A stretch of DNA of 64,000 nucleotides from Ascaphus truei (taxonomy: Eukaryota > Chordata > Amphibia > Anura > Ascaphidae). Position 1 is the stretch's first letter. Each line of letters starts with the position of its first letter. The position numbers and the translations under genes are program-made. Under the pieces are notes generated by a model. That model saw only the letters and a list, made by a program, of their open reading frames with translations. It was not told the origin of the DNA and did no database searches. Of the stretch, positions 33,732 through 44,892 are shown piece after piece. The stretch lies in the NCBI GenBank assembly GCA_036426205.1, contig CM071567.1, forward strand, positions 289,393,385 through 289,457,384, written 5' to 3'.

Positions 33732-33832
33732 TATCTGCTTTCAAATTTCTAAATTCTTTTAGAGCCAATATACATTTACCATTACTATTAAGACCTTTAA
33801 CATTGAGGATACTAACTTCAATGGTGCCTGAC
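33560..33832 (-). pseudogene. L1/Tx1-type LINE endonuclease fragment
   Basis: Minus strand reads VSILNVKGLNSNGK, LALKEFRNLKADIVFLQETH and FDTQESPNTFRKTYP. The L-N-V-x-G-L-N start and F-L-Q-E-T-H carry the Asn and Glu metal-binding residues of the apurinic-type endonuclease. A frameshift follows after SSFTSRKGG. Only the first quarter of the domain remains. Confidence 0.75.
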
Positions 33833-34540
33833 TAGTCATGTCCAATACCATGATCTCAAAGATCAATTTTTTTACACTGGAGAAACTTCTAATCACTGAC
33901 ACAAGGCTGTGGTGGGACATTATTACTTTAGAAAACGATGTGAAAATGAAAAGAATACCTCGAGGATTAAGAGTAAAAAAAATCGCCAACATTTTGCTTT
34001 GCAGACCCAGAATTTGAGGCAAATTGGAAATGTGTTCTAAATGATTGCTCTTTTAAATTAATGGGAATAATTATAGAATCAAAGAACAAGAATACAAATA
34101 ATTTGGAGAAAGATATCAGGACATTACAACAACAAAAATGCAATTATATATTAAAATGGAGGGATTTGATAGTTTGACCGTTCATTAGCGGAAACAATCA
34201 ACCATTTAGAAAAAGAGATAATGTTGAAAAAAAAATTTTTTTGAGAGAGATAAAACTGATTACGACAGGAATTAAGTTTACGCCTGGGAGAAACCTGTCC
34301 CCATGAGAAGATTTAATACATCCCAAAAGAGTCAATCAACACCTGTTAACAAATCTAATCAATCTCTTTCATCCTTTAAATCCATATTGAAGAAAAAATC
34401 AGCTGGAGATCCCCTGAGTGGCAATTCAGATTTTTCAGATATGGCCATGTTGGGCCATTCTGTATCCTTTCATCAGGCACAAGGAATCAACGAGGATCAT
34501 AAGGAAAATCACTCCATGACCAGTCCACGTACGTTTAGGA

Positions 34541-34735
34541 CAGGCGTGGCCAACTCCAGTCCTCAGGGGCTACCAAGAGGTCAGGTTTGCAGGATATTCC
34601 TGCTTCATCACAGGTGGCTGAATTAGTGGATTGGTCATAGACTGGGCCGCTGATTGTGCCACCTGTGCTGAAGCATGGATATGCTAAAAACCTGGCCTGT
34701 TGGTAGCCCCTGAGAACTGGAGTTGGACATACCTG
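34541..34735. mobile_element. foldback hAT-like MITE, family B (copy 2), perfect TSD
   Basis: CAGGCGTGGCCAACTCCAGT at left, ACTGGAGTTGGACATACCTG at right; the whole element is one imperfect palindrome. GTTTAGGA flanks both sides exactly (34533-34540, 34736-34743). It interrupts the Penelope reading frame. Confidence 0.9.
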
Positions 34736-35693
34736 GTTTAGGAGGATAGATTCAAGGGAGCAGGAGCCTGTGACACAGGACAGCCAACAACAAGGATACC
34801 AAGAACGTCCCATGTATCAACAATCTTTTTGAAAAAACAGTCGAGGACAAGAAGGAGCTGAAAGAAATCAAAACAGAATGCAGCCATCAAAAAGGTAGAA
34901 GAACTCCTGAGAATTGATACAGGAGTTATTAACATATCCAATGTTGAACCAACTGATAGGGAAATGCTTCCCTTAAACAAGGGTTTAAAATTAGCTCCTG
35001 AGTCTGACTTTCATTTATTCAATAAAATAGTTGACCTACACAAGTTTATTAGAAAATTAACCTTTTAAAAAAGAAATCTTTCATAGCAGGAATCTAGTAA
35101 TGATCACCCTGCATCTGTAGACTTGATGCGAGACCACTTACTGTATTAAATGATAAAGAAGTGTTTTCCTTTAAGGATTTGTGTTCCATTCAGGACCTCA
35201 ACAAACTCCTGGATGAACAATTTATCCATTCTGACCCGGCCATGTTCTTGGGTAGAAGGAGCTCTGGTCTCAAAAAGAAATCACAATTTGTTTCCGACTT
35301 TCATGAAGGGCAACAGAATATCCATGTTTCAACAATTGGTAGAGAGGGATTTATCACTCCTTTCGAGGGGTTATACATTTGATGTCATTAAACGTAACCA
35401 TACGCCAAATTATCTCACACAGGGAGAACAGAGGATTAAGGATTTACAAACTAACAAATCGTTAGTATTAAAAAATGCTGATAAGGAGGTGGGCTGTCGG
35501 GGTGCATGAGAGTGATTACCGTGAGGAGGCATGTGCCAGCTTTGTGATGTTCAATTGTATGCTGTTCTGGGTACCAACCCCACCCTCAGATTTACCTGAG
35601 ATCTTAAAGAACCCCCTGATGAGGGACTTATGCATGAGTTGGGGTAAGCAGTGGTACGCCAATTTTTGGACAAATCAGATGTATCACCTGCAT

Positions 35694-36305
35694 ATCTCAC
35701 TTTTCTTTTATTTATTTATAAAAATGTTTTACCAGGATGTAATACATTGAGAGTTACCTCTTGTTTTCAAGTATATCCTGGGCACAGAGTTCTAAAAAAT
35801 ACTTGGTTACATTAAAAGAACAGGGTTATACAGCAATTCACAGACATTTCATGGACAGATAAGAGTTGGAAAATTGGGTACAAGGGATGAAGGGCTTGTG
35901 AGATTCAGATTGAAATAGAGCAGCTTTAACATCACTTTAACATCACCAAACATCAGCGAATGGCAGCAAACGGCTCACACCCTTTGGCTGTCCATGTTTG
36001 GGACAACACAGATATACACTGGGGTGATTTAGATTCAATACAGCTGTGAACAAACAGTTCTTTGTGTCCTCTTGGCTCACTAACATTTCAGTGGGTGGGA
36101 TTGACGTTCCACAAAGTACAAGCAAATGTTAACACTTAGCGTGCTGGTCCTGTGCAGAGGGGAGAAGCTCTTGGGGACCCCCATCAGGCTGTCCACCTTT
36201 GGGGCAAAGCAGATGTACACTGGGGTGGTTGAGATTCAATGCAGCTGTGTTTTCACTTTTTATTAACTCACAATTTTTTTTTGTGGTGTTCACTACCTCC
36301 AAACA
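35694..36305. mobile_element. insertion(s) inside the Penelope RT
   Basis: First part (35694-35930): TTTATTTATTTATAAAAATG, TTTTACCAGGATGTAATACA and TTTCAAGTATATCCTGGGCA, a repeat start I associate with frogs (recalled). Second part: two related ~65-bp units about 200 bp apart (GGCTGTCCATGTTTGGGACA at 35984 and GGCTGTCCACCTTTGGGGCA at 36189, both continuing TACACTGGGGTG..). About 200 residues of RT expected between LVLKNADK and the core are missing, so sequence was lost as well as gained. Confidence 0.55.
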
Positions 36306-36317
36306 TGTGGAACGGCC

Positions 36318-36692
36318 ATGGGAACCAGCTTTGCCCTGTCCTATGCAAATGTATTAATTGGATGGTGGGAGGAGTTCCACGTGTTTGGAGCGGAAAATAC
36401 ATTTAGGGATCACATTGTATTTTACATACATTTTATAGAGGATGTATTATTTATTTGGGATGGGGATGTCACTTTATATATAGATTACATTGACACCCTT
36501 AATTACAATGTTTATCACTTGAAATTCACTTACATTTTTAATTATCACCATATTCAAGTTTTAGATTTATTATTATATTTTGACACATCATTACACATTC
36601 AAACTGATATATTTCACAAAGGTAATGCACGTAATTCTTTGTTTAAAAGCAAACAGTTGCCACCCCAAAAATGTAAATTAAAGTATACCTAA
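36318..36692 (+). pseudogene. Penelope RT core remnant
   Basis: A 124-codon frame: MGTSFALSYANVLIGWWEEF, then HFIEDVLFIWDGD, LKFTYIFNYHHIQVLDLLLY. The family pattern MGTxxAPSYAN, R-Y-I-D-D-V-L-F-I-W and the F-L-D-L segment are all recognisable. The catalytic Y-I-D-D is changed to F-I-E-D, so one of the metal-binding aspartates is Glu: not expected to be active. Confidence 0.82.
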
Positions 36693-37086
36693 AGGACAGT
36701 TTATCCGACTTTGATGAATTTTCTGAAAGGATGATGACTTCCATAGACAGTCCTTGGACTTGATATCCAGGTTTCAAGCAAGGGGTTACAAAGAGTCTGA
36801 CCAAATCAAAGTTTACCAGGAGGTTTTGGAAATGAATAGAGAAGATTTATTTCATAGGAGATGTACAGACTCGTTCAAATTTGACACCCAACTGTTTGTT
36901 ACACAGTACAGCTCTCAGGCTGAACAGATTAAATCTATCGTTAAGAAACATTGGGGTGTTTGACTACTGACCCTGTATTGAGACCATATGTACCGGATGG
37001 ACCAAAAATAATTTTTCGAAAAGCTAAAACTTTAGTAGACTTCCTGTCACCTACTCTATTTCATACCAATGACATAACCAAGGGGG

Positions 37087-37491
37087 TCGCATAGATGCAA
37101 TCACTGTAAAATCTGTGATAAAATGCATCAGGGCCCTATTTTCAAATTCCATGTCACTGGCAAAATCCACAAAATCCAGTATTTTATTAACTGCAAATCT
37201 CAATTCATAATCTATTTGCTCCAATTTGGGTGTGGATTACAATATGTCTGAAGAACGATCAGACAATTGAAAGTTAGGATCATGGAGCATGTCAGATTAA
37301 TTATTAAACCTGATACAAATCATCCTGTAAAAGCATTTTTCCATATGCCCAAAAGAAATATTCTGAATTTCTGTTTTCTAGAATTTGTTCAACCTCCCTT
37401 GAGAGGTGGTGACCATTTTAGGACCCTGAATCAACGTGAAGCCTATTGGATATATACTCAATATGCGGGTTCCAATAGGCTTGAACCTTGA
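37087..37491 (+). pseudogene. Penelope GIY-YIG endonuclease remnant
   Basis: RRCNHCKICDKMHQGPIF holds the CxxC-type zinc ligands that precede the nuclease. Then FGCGLQYV, a TGA stop, and RTIRQLKVRIMEHV: the stop replaces the Gly of the family's YVGxT motif. The Arg and Glu catalytic positions (R in KVRIMEH, and a downstream E near REAYWIYTQ) are still visible. The C-terminus ends SNRLEP. Confidence 0.78.
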
Positions 37492-38029
37492 CTGGGACCT
37501 CTCTCACTTTTTATGATTCTCCGTATTGGTGTCAGTTATACATACCTTGTATTAGTACAGTCCTAATGATTCATCATCTAGAGACTTTAATCATTATTCA
37601 AAACCCATTTTATGGTCTTTTCAACTAATACAGGATTTTGAACCATCCAACCATTATTTACCTTTTTGGTTAAGATGTGTTTATTTCTGGCAATACAGAT
37701 TATCATTCATGTTATGTTATTCCCTACCTGCAAGTATGTCCACAATTGTCAATGAGTTGTATATGCATTTTTCTATAAACATATATTTTGTATATATTGT
37801 TTATCGGTTAAATATATTGAATATTTTTTTTTCTGCCTGGGCCAGCAGTGGGTGTGGTTGGCTGATTGCTAACCTAGCACACCTGATGGGTTTCCCTATT
37901 TAAACAGAGGTTGCTCACGAATCCTGAGCTTGCGTGTCATGATCTGAGTGACTGGTTGATTTTAAGTGCTGGTTGTATTAAATGTGCAGTTAGAACTAGA
38001 AGCAGTTTGAACAAGGAAGGAGTTAAACA

Positions 38030-38356
38030 ATGTATAGTATATTGAAGTACAGTTTACTGTTGGTACTTATAAATGTCATAGTTGTTAGAATGAGCAGGAT
38101 TGAAAATGCCACTCAATACACATCTTGCCACATGTATGTGCACATGCACCAGCTGTTCCAAAGAGCATACCGCTGTGGGAAGTGTGTGCGGGTGGTCTCT
38201 TTAGAGTCAGAGATTGCTGATCTCAAGAGGCAACTTGCAATATTGAGGGACATTGGCAATCTTGAAAGGGGTTTAGAGCTCACTGAGCAGGCCCTTGCTT
38301 TGACTAGTGGTGCAGATGGTGGCGCTGTTTGTGAGGAGCAAGTAGGTTGCTGTTAG
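38030..38356 (+). pseudogene. CR1-type ORF1 N-terminal part
   Basis: 108 codons. The region TSCHMYVHMHQLFQRAYRCGKC has paired Cys/His residues like the PHD-type finger of CR1 ORF1, followed by a heptad-rich VVSLESEIADLKRQLAILRD coiled coil. A matching copy is at 44440-44560 on the minus strand. After 38335 a 25-bp tandem (GAGGAGCAGGTAGGTTGCTG...) follows and the frame ends. Confidence 0.7.
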
Positions 38357-38994
38357 TGAGGAGCAGGTAGGTTGCTGTTAGTGAGGAGCAGGTAGGTAGC
38401 TGGTGACAGTTAGAAGGGGAAGCAGGGGCAATAGTACATGTTGGCACCAATGACAAAGGTAGAGAAAGATGGAGGGTCCTAAAAAATGATTTCAGGATGT
38501 AGGCCAAAAGCTTAAGGCAAGTACCTCCAAGTTAGTATTTTCTGAAATACTACTAGTGCCATGCACTACCACAGGGAGACAATCAGAGCTTAGGGAGGTT
38601 AATGCTTGGCTAAGAAAGTGGTGTAGGAAGGAGGGTTTTTTTTTTTTTTTTAGAAAACTTGGACTCCTTTTATGAGAGGTGCCATCTTTATTCTAGGGAC
38701 GGATTGCACCTCAATGAAGAGGGATCTTCTGTGCTAGGGGGGAGAATGTTAGAAAGGTTGGAGGAGATCTTAAACTAGGATGGAGGGGGAGGGGAATGAA
38801 ACAGATCACTAACTAAATAGGATAGATGAGGAAACAAGAGATTATGGAGGTAGAATGGGGGCAAGTGCTAGTTTGACAAATAGCGATACACTCATAGTAA
38901 TTACAGATAATACTAGAAAACTTCTAAAGACTAAACCAAGTGGGTGCAGAAAGGAAGAAGCTGATAAGATAATAGTACAGGCTGGAAAAAAAAC

Positions 38995-39650
38995 TTAAAT
39001 GCATGCTTGCTAATGCAAGAAGCCTGACAGATAAAATGGGGGAGCTTGAATTAATAGCTGCAAGGGAGCAGTATGATATTATAGCATTACTGAAACATGG
39101 TGGGATGAAACTCATGACTGGGCAGTTAATTTAGAGGGTTATACCCTTTTCAGAAGGATCGAGCAAATAGAAGAGGAGGTGGAGTATGCTTATATATTAA
39201 ACCGGATCTACTGTAAAACCTATTATAAGGGAGAATGTTTAAGAATGGAATGATGAGAATGTAGAGACCTTGTGGAGAGAAATTAGCAGTGGAGGTAAAA
39301 GTATAAAGAAAATGTTTGTAGGTATATGCTATAAACCACCAAATATCTGTGAGATTGAGGAAGCTAAAATACTTTTGCAAATGGAGAAGGCATCAAAACT
39401 AGGTCATGTTTGCATAATGGGCATTTTAATTATCCAGACATAGACTGGGGAAATAAGATTAGCATTACAACAAAATGAAACAGGTTTTTGGGGGTGTTAA
39501 AGACAATTGAGAAACCAACGAGGAGGGGGGCAATACTGGATTTGGTAATATCAAACAATGTAGAAGTAATAGCAAATATTCAAGTCCTGGAACATTTGGG
39601 TAACAGTGATCATAACATGGTCTCATATGAAATACATTTAAAAAAAAAAC
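38995..39650 (+). pseudogene. CR1-type LINE endonuclease, frameshifted
   Basis: Pieces in different frames: NARSLTDKMGELELIAAREQ-like sequence with a T-E-T-W-W-D-E segment (39010-39105), RANRRGGGVCLYI (39163-39200), VGICYKPPN (39318-39345), then an intact 64-codon frame (39488-39679) with RRGAILDLVISNN and LGNSDHNMVSYEI, which contains the S-D-H catalytic motif. Confidence 0.8.
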
Positions 39651-40200
39651 AGATTACTTGGGTTCAACAAAGACCTTAAACTTTAGAAAGGCAGATTTTT
39701 AATAAACTGAGGAGTAATCTACAAGTAATACATTGGGATTATGTTTTTGCAGGGAAAAATGTAGAAGATAAATGGGCAGTCTTTAAAACATTGTTAGAAA
39801 AGCACACTCATCAGTGTATACCCTTGGGTAATAAGTATAACAGAAATAAGTCAAAACCAATGTGGCTAAATAAACAGGTAGGGGAGGAAATGGAAAAGAA
39901 GAGGCAGGCGTTTAGATTCTTTAAGTTATAAGGGACAGAGGCATCATATCAGAATTATAAGGAATGTAACAAAAAGTGCAAAAAGGCAATCAAATTAGCA
40001 AAAATGGATAATGAAAAAAGGATTGCAATAGAAAGTAAGATCAACCCTAAAAAGTTATTTAAGTACCTTAATAACAAAAAAATTAGAAAAGAAAATATAG
40101 GACCCGTTTAGTGTGAGATGGGCAGGCAGGTAATTAGAGATAAGGAAAAAGCATAGGTATTAAACAAATTATTTGCCTCTGTGTTTACCAGGAAGAATCA

Positions 40201-41110
40201 ATGTCAATTGTAGTGCCGCAGGAGGAAGCCACAATCTCCATATTAATGAACAATAGGTTAACTGAGGAAGAAGTTCATATGCAGCTTGAAAAAAGTAAAA
40301 TAAACAAAACACCTGGTCCCGATAGTATACATCCAAAGAGTCCTCAAGGAGTTAAGTTCAGTAATAGCCAAACCATTATATTTAATTTTCAGGGACACCA
40401 TTTCCACAAGCTCAGTACCACAAGATTGGCGTAAAGCAGATCTGGTGCCCATATTTAAAAAGGGAGCTAAATCACAACCAGGGAATTACAGACCTGTAAG
40501 CCTGACTTCAATAGTGGGGAAACTACTTGAAGGTTTAATACGGGATAATATTCAGGAATACCTAATGGAAAAAAAAACTATTAGTAATAGTCAGCAAGAA
40601 TTTATGAAGGTAGATCATGCCAAACTAGCCTTATTTGTTTATTTGAGGAAGTAAGTAGGAATTTAGACCAGGGTAATGCAGTTGATGTGGTCTACTTAGA
40701 TTTTGCAAAAGATTTTGATACGGTCCCACACAAGAGGTTGGTGTACAAAAAAAAGCAGATTGGACTCAGTAAAAATATATGCCCCTGGATTGAAAACTGA
40801 TTAAAGGATAGACAACATAGGGTTATCATAAATTGAACTGTTTCAGGCTGGGCTAAGGTCATGAGTGGGGTACCTCAGGGATCGGTACTGGGACCCCTGC
40901 TTTTTAACTTGTTTATTAATGACCCTGAGGTTGGCATCGAGAGCAAAGTCTCCATCTTTAGTGATGATACTAAATTGTGTAAGGTAGTAGAATCAGAAAA
41001 GGATGTAATTTCTCTCCAGTAGGACTTGGAGAGACTGGAACCTTGGGCAGGTAAATGGCAGACGAGATTTAATACAGATAAATGTAAGGTTATGCATTTA
41101 GGAAGCAAGA
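40201..41110 (+). pseudogene. CR1-type reverse transcriptase, frameshifted
   Basis: Motifs in order: LTEEEVHMQLEKSKINKTPG then PDSIHPK; ADLVPIFKKGAKSQPGNYRP then VSLTSIVGKLLE; VYLDFAKDFDTVPHKRL (first catalytic Asp); MSGVPQGSVLGPLLFNLFIN; and SIFSDDTKLCK. The active-site motif is F-S-D-D here and F-A-D-D in the 33.4-kb copy. Frame changes occur near 40350, 40650 and 40790. Confidence 0.85.
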
Positions 41111-42024
41111 ATAAACAGGCGACTTACAAATTAAATGGGGATAAATTGTGAGAATCCTTGATGGAGAAGAATTTAGGAGTGCTTGTAGACAACAGGCTTA
41201 GCAATAGTGCCCAATGTCATGCAGTAGCTGCAAAAGCAAACAAGATCTTATCTTGCATTAAACAGGCAATAGATGGAAGGGAAGTAAATATAATTATGCC
41301 CCTTTAGAAAGCTTTAGTAAGACCACACCTTGAATATAGAGTACAATTTTGGGCACCACTCCTTAGAAAATACATTATGGAACTAGATAGAGTACAGAGA
41401 AGTGCCACCAAATGAATAAAGGGGATGGACAATCTAACTTATGAGGAGAGGCTAGCTAAATTAGATTTATTTACATTAGAAAAGAAGTGTTTAAGAGGGG
41501 ATATGATAACTATATACAAATATATTCGGGACAGTACAGGGAGCTTTCAAAATAACTTTTCATCCCAAGGGCAGTACAAAGGACTCTGGGGCATTTCTTA
41601 AGGTTAGAGGAAAGGAGATATCACCAGCAACAAAGGAAAGGGTTCTTCTTTACAGTAAGGGCAGTTAAAATGTGGAATTCATTACCCATGGAGATTGTGA
41701 TTGCAGATACAATAGATTTGTTCAAAAAAGGTTATACATCTTTTTAGAAAGGAAAGGTATACAGGGATATAGCAAATAAGTAAACCTGGGAAGAATGTTG
41801 ATCCAGGGAATAATCCGATTGCCAATTCGTGGAGTCAGGAAGGAATTTATTTTTCCCCTTTTGAAATTTCATTGGATGATATGACATGTTTTTTTTTTTT
41901 TGCCTTAATCTGGATCAATAAGGAAGTATAGATATAGGATAAAGTATCTGTTGTCTAAATTTAGCATAGGTTTAACATGATGGACGTATATGTCTTTTTT
42001 CAACCTAATCTACTATGTAACTAC

Positions 42025-42780
42025 AGTATGAACATGTGAAATACAATTAACAATATGAAAGTTTATATATATTGTTACCTTCTTTTCATATATATATATT
42101 TGTTTAATAGCATGTTGTTTATGTTTGTTTGTTTCTTTATGTCATTTATTATCAAAAAAATGTATCCACTTTAATAATTTTTTTCCACCATTTAAGTTTA
42201 TTATGAAAGGGTGGATATTATATAGGTCTGATCATTACAGATCTAGATAGAAATAATTTATGTCACATGAATTTGGTTCAATTTTGATCTTTCATCCGTT
42301 CTTATTTTGGAACTGTTTACAAACTGAACCATTCATTATGGATTTTTTATGTTTCAAATTTTTAGCTATAGGGATGTGTACATCTCTTCTTTCCTTATTT
42401 TTAATATCTTTATCTTGTTTATAGGAGTTAAAGCATTGAGTATGTTTCAAGAATTATGTCCTTGATCACATAAGGATTTGATATCTTTGTTTCTTTTTTA
42501 CTGACTACAATTAGTAACAACAGAGCAACTGTTGCAGTAAAATGCTTACAGATTGTGTTATTGGCATTGTGCTTGATTCTCAGCACTGAGAGCAGCACAG
42601 CTCCCTCTCTCCCCCTTCTCGCTCCCTCCCACCCCCTTCCCCACCCCCACATAAGAGGAGTAATTGTGACTTGGCCAATTACACACTGGCTTCTCCCTTC
42701 CCTGATGGATTAATCAGCTGCCCAGTAGGAACTTAGCCGGTTTGGCGCGATTTATTAAAGAACATACTTGTGTGCTGCTA
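42025..42780. other. AT-rich DNA, no gene seen
   Basis: No gene recognised; it ends at the hammerhead-like motif and includes a TA tract at 42090-42105 and a C-rich block at 42600-42650. Confidence 0.5.
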
Positions 42781-42785
42781 TATAC

Positions 42786-42823
42786 ACCTTGACAAAGCGC
42801 TGGTGGGCGCAAAACATGTTGGT
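42786..42823 (+). ncRNA. hammerhead-like motif, decayed
   Basis: ACC (42786-42788), TTGACAAA (42789-42796), helix GCGC/GCGC with a six-base loop (42797-42810), AAAACATGTT, GGT. Helix I (ACC/GGT) and helix II still pair. GAAA has become AAAA and the CGCG step has become CATG, as expected from CpG decay. Core positions 3 and 8 are T and A. Not expected to be active. Confidence 0.45.
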
Positions 42824-43157
42824 TATTTTTTGTCCATGAGCCTCAAATAAAACTACGTTTCTATGAGGCAACCGAATGGTTTTTGCCTGGATTAGAGCAC
42901 CCTTTTTCACAGCTTGCTAGCAATATAGGGTATGTCTGACTCCCCGTTGAAGGTTTGAAGTTCTGTCCTCGGAATGATGTAAGAAGTTCCTCAGTATGGG
43001 GTAAGTTTGCAGCAATATACCTCAGCATTTACTGAACCAGGAAACGGCTCAGATAAGGGGGCAGGAGACAAACTGGAAACTTCACAATCGAAAATACTGT
43101 AACGTGATTTACTGCACAGTGATACACAATGTTTCATCGACATTTAATATGATAAGA

Positions 43158-43495
43158 CAGTAATGTGCAAAGTGTGGGTGCGGGGGGCGTGAGACTCGCT
43201 GCGGGGGTTCACTGGGTTTACAGAGGCCCCGAGCGCGCTTCATGAAGGCATTTAATTTAATGCCGGGGGAGCTGAAGGACCTCTGTAAACCTTACTTACC
43301 TTGATTCAGACGCTCCTGGTGATGCATCGCCATGGAAGCACGGCGTCAAATGATGCCGCGGGGTCATGTGATGTCATGTTGCCATGACAACATGACGTCA
43401 TGACGCCATGACGACTGAATCACGGTAAGATGGTGAGCGCGAGGAGGGGGGAAAGACGGCAGGGGGACGCAGGGGAAAAAGATTGCGCCCCCCTG
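43158..43495. mobile_element. hAT-like MITE, family A (copy 4)
   Basis: Left CAGTAATGTGCAAAGTG is decayed; right AAGATTGCGCCCCCCTG. Flanks TGATAAGA and TGTAAAGA agree at 6 of 8. The interior shares TTTAATTTAATGCCGGGGG, TCAAATGATGCCGCGGGGTC and TTGCCATGACAAC with copies 1, 3 and 5. Confidence 0.72.
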
Positions 43496-43739
43496 TGTAA
43501 AGAAACTTTACTTATAATACTGCACGTGCTACTTTTAGTATTAATTTGGTTCTTACATCTTAGTTTCTAAGCTTATTTTATTTTATCTACGTTCAGTAAC
43601 AGAACGGGATCACATGGTTAGGTGTGGGGTTAAAGGGCTGAGAAGTGGGGATTTTCTGTGTCTGCAAGATGATCTTGAGAGATATATATCTTTAGCACAA
43701 TATGCTTTCCTTGTTAAGAATCGAACATTGTTCCAATTG

Positions 43740-44745
43740 TTGATCAACGGCCGCCTATTGCGGTTGCACGCGGGTTGCCGGGGAGATCGCCGCTTGCAAC
43801 GGGTGCAGATGGCTTGGTGGTGACACGGCCTCCGGCAGCGGTTGCAGGTGGTGTGCCAATGCTGCAGGATGTGCGGCAGTCATCTGCAGCAATTTGTGGT
43901 GTGGCAGGGCAATGCTGCAGGGTGTGTGGCAGTCTCCTGCAGCGGTTGCAGGAGGCAGAGCAATGCTGAAGGAGGTACGGCAGTCGCCTGCAGCGGTTGC
44001 AGGTGGCAGGGCAATGCTTCAGCATGTGCGGCAGTTGCCTGCAGCAGTTACAGGCAGCAGGGTGGTGTAGGAGGCAGGGCGGTTCAGCAGTATGTGAGAT
44101 GGCTACCTGCGATAGGTTGCAGGTGGCTTGGTGGTGAGACGGTTGCCTGCAGCGGTTGCGGACGGCTTCGTGGTTAGACGGCCGCCTGCTGCGGTTCCAG
44201 GTGGCTTGGTGGTGAGACAACCACCTGCAGTGGTTGCGGATGGCTTAGTGTTTAGATGGCCACATGCTGTGGTTCCAGGCGGCTTGGTGGTAAGAAGGTT
44301 GCAGGCGGCTTGGTTGTAAGACGGTCGCCTGCAGCGGTTGCAGGTGGCTTGGCGGTGAGGTGGTTGCCAATAGTGGGCGCAGTCAGCGGGATGGCGCTGC
44401 AAGCCATGAGGCGCTCGGGGAAGGCTCCTTGCACGGCTAAATGTTACAAGTTGCCTCTTCAGATCGGCAATCTGAGACTCCAAAGAGACCATTTTGCTCA
44501 CACTTTACACAGCGGTATGCTCCATGGAACAGCTGCTCCAAGTGTATATACATGTGGCAAGATGTGCAGTGAGTGGCATTCTCAATCCAGCTAATGGTTA
44601 CACTATGGAATATAAAGTACTAACAATATACTGTACTTCTACATACCTTGTTTCACACTTTTGTTGTTTCAACTCTTTCTTGTTCTAACTCCACACTTAA
44701 TCCAAACTGCACTTGAAACACACTGCAATTCAATCACACTGCTCA
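43740..44745 (-). mobile_element. CR1-type LINE 5' end with expanded ORF1 repeat
   Basis: Minus strand: leader (44745-44560) and ORF1 start (44560-44440) match the LINE at 37927-38250, including SKMVSLESQIADLKRQL against RVVSLESEIADLKRQL. After it, 43800-44400 is a minisatellite. Nothing of the endonuclease or RT follows, so the copy is cut at about 43740. Confidence 0.72.
43800..44400 (-). repeat. in-frame minisatellite in CR1 ORF1 (39- and ~51-bp units)
   Basis: The right half uses a 39-bp unit (GGTTGCAGGTGGCTTGGTGG...), the left half a unit near 51 bp (CGGTTGCAGGTGGCAGGGCA...). Both are multiples of three, and the minus strand stays open for 132 and 158 codons in two frames, giving Thr/Pro/Cys/Arg-rich repeats such as LTTKPPATAAG and ATCNRCRRLP. 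Confidence 0.7.
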
Positions 44746-44797
44746 GCACACGCTGAATTTATTTGTAAATTAATTATGATACAATCATCAACCAATA

Positions 44798-44892
44798 CTG
44801 TGCAATAACATTGAAATCTAATGTATATATATATATATATATAATGCAATGTATGTATATTTATTACATTAGATTTCAATGTTATTGCACAG
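44798..44892. repeat. 26-bp perfect inverted repeat around a TA array
   Basis: CTGTGCAATAACATTGAAAT (start of the arm 44798-44823) is repeated in reverse complement at 44867-44892; between them is a TA tract and ATGCAATGTATG. It can form a cruciform or hairpin. No TIR family recognised. Confidence 0.85.

Larger units (their letters stand above)
33835..37900 (+). mobile_element. Neptune-like Penelope element, broken
   Basis: Plus strand, in order: N-terminal region (33930-34300: MKRIPRGLRVKK, then FEANWKCVLNDCSFKLMGII and a coiled-coil-like EKDIRTLQQQ), family B MITE (34541-34735), start of RT (34900-35510: NISNVEPTDREMLPLNKGLK, DLHKFIRKLTF, LVLKNADKE), foreign insertion (35694-36305), RT core (36318-36692), Zn-binding plus GIY-YIG endonuclease (37087-37491), AT-rich 3' UTR. 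Stops, frameshifts and the insertion inactivate it. No hammerhead was found at either end; the CR1-type LINE at 37927 follows directly and may have cut off the terminal repeat. Confidence 0.82.
37927..42024 (+). mobile_element. CR1-type LINE, near full length, broken
   Basis: About 4.1 kb with the usual order: leader (37927-38030), ORF1 with Cys motif (38030-38356), endonuclease (38995-39650), RT (40201-41110), C-terminal domain (41110-41760), 3' UTR and tail CTACTATGTAACTAC (to 42024). Many frameshifts and stops. The leader matches the reverse complement of 44560-44740. Tail copies occur at 27866 and 32410. Assigned to the CR1/L2 group from protein motifs; finer placement needs a tree. Confidence 0.85.

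Noticed and set aside
35943..36260. LTR-like pair inside the Penelope element
   Set aside because: Two related ~65-bp units 200 bp apart, but no TG/CA ends, primer site or target duplication; called an insertion of unknown type.
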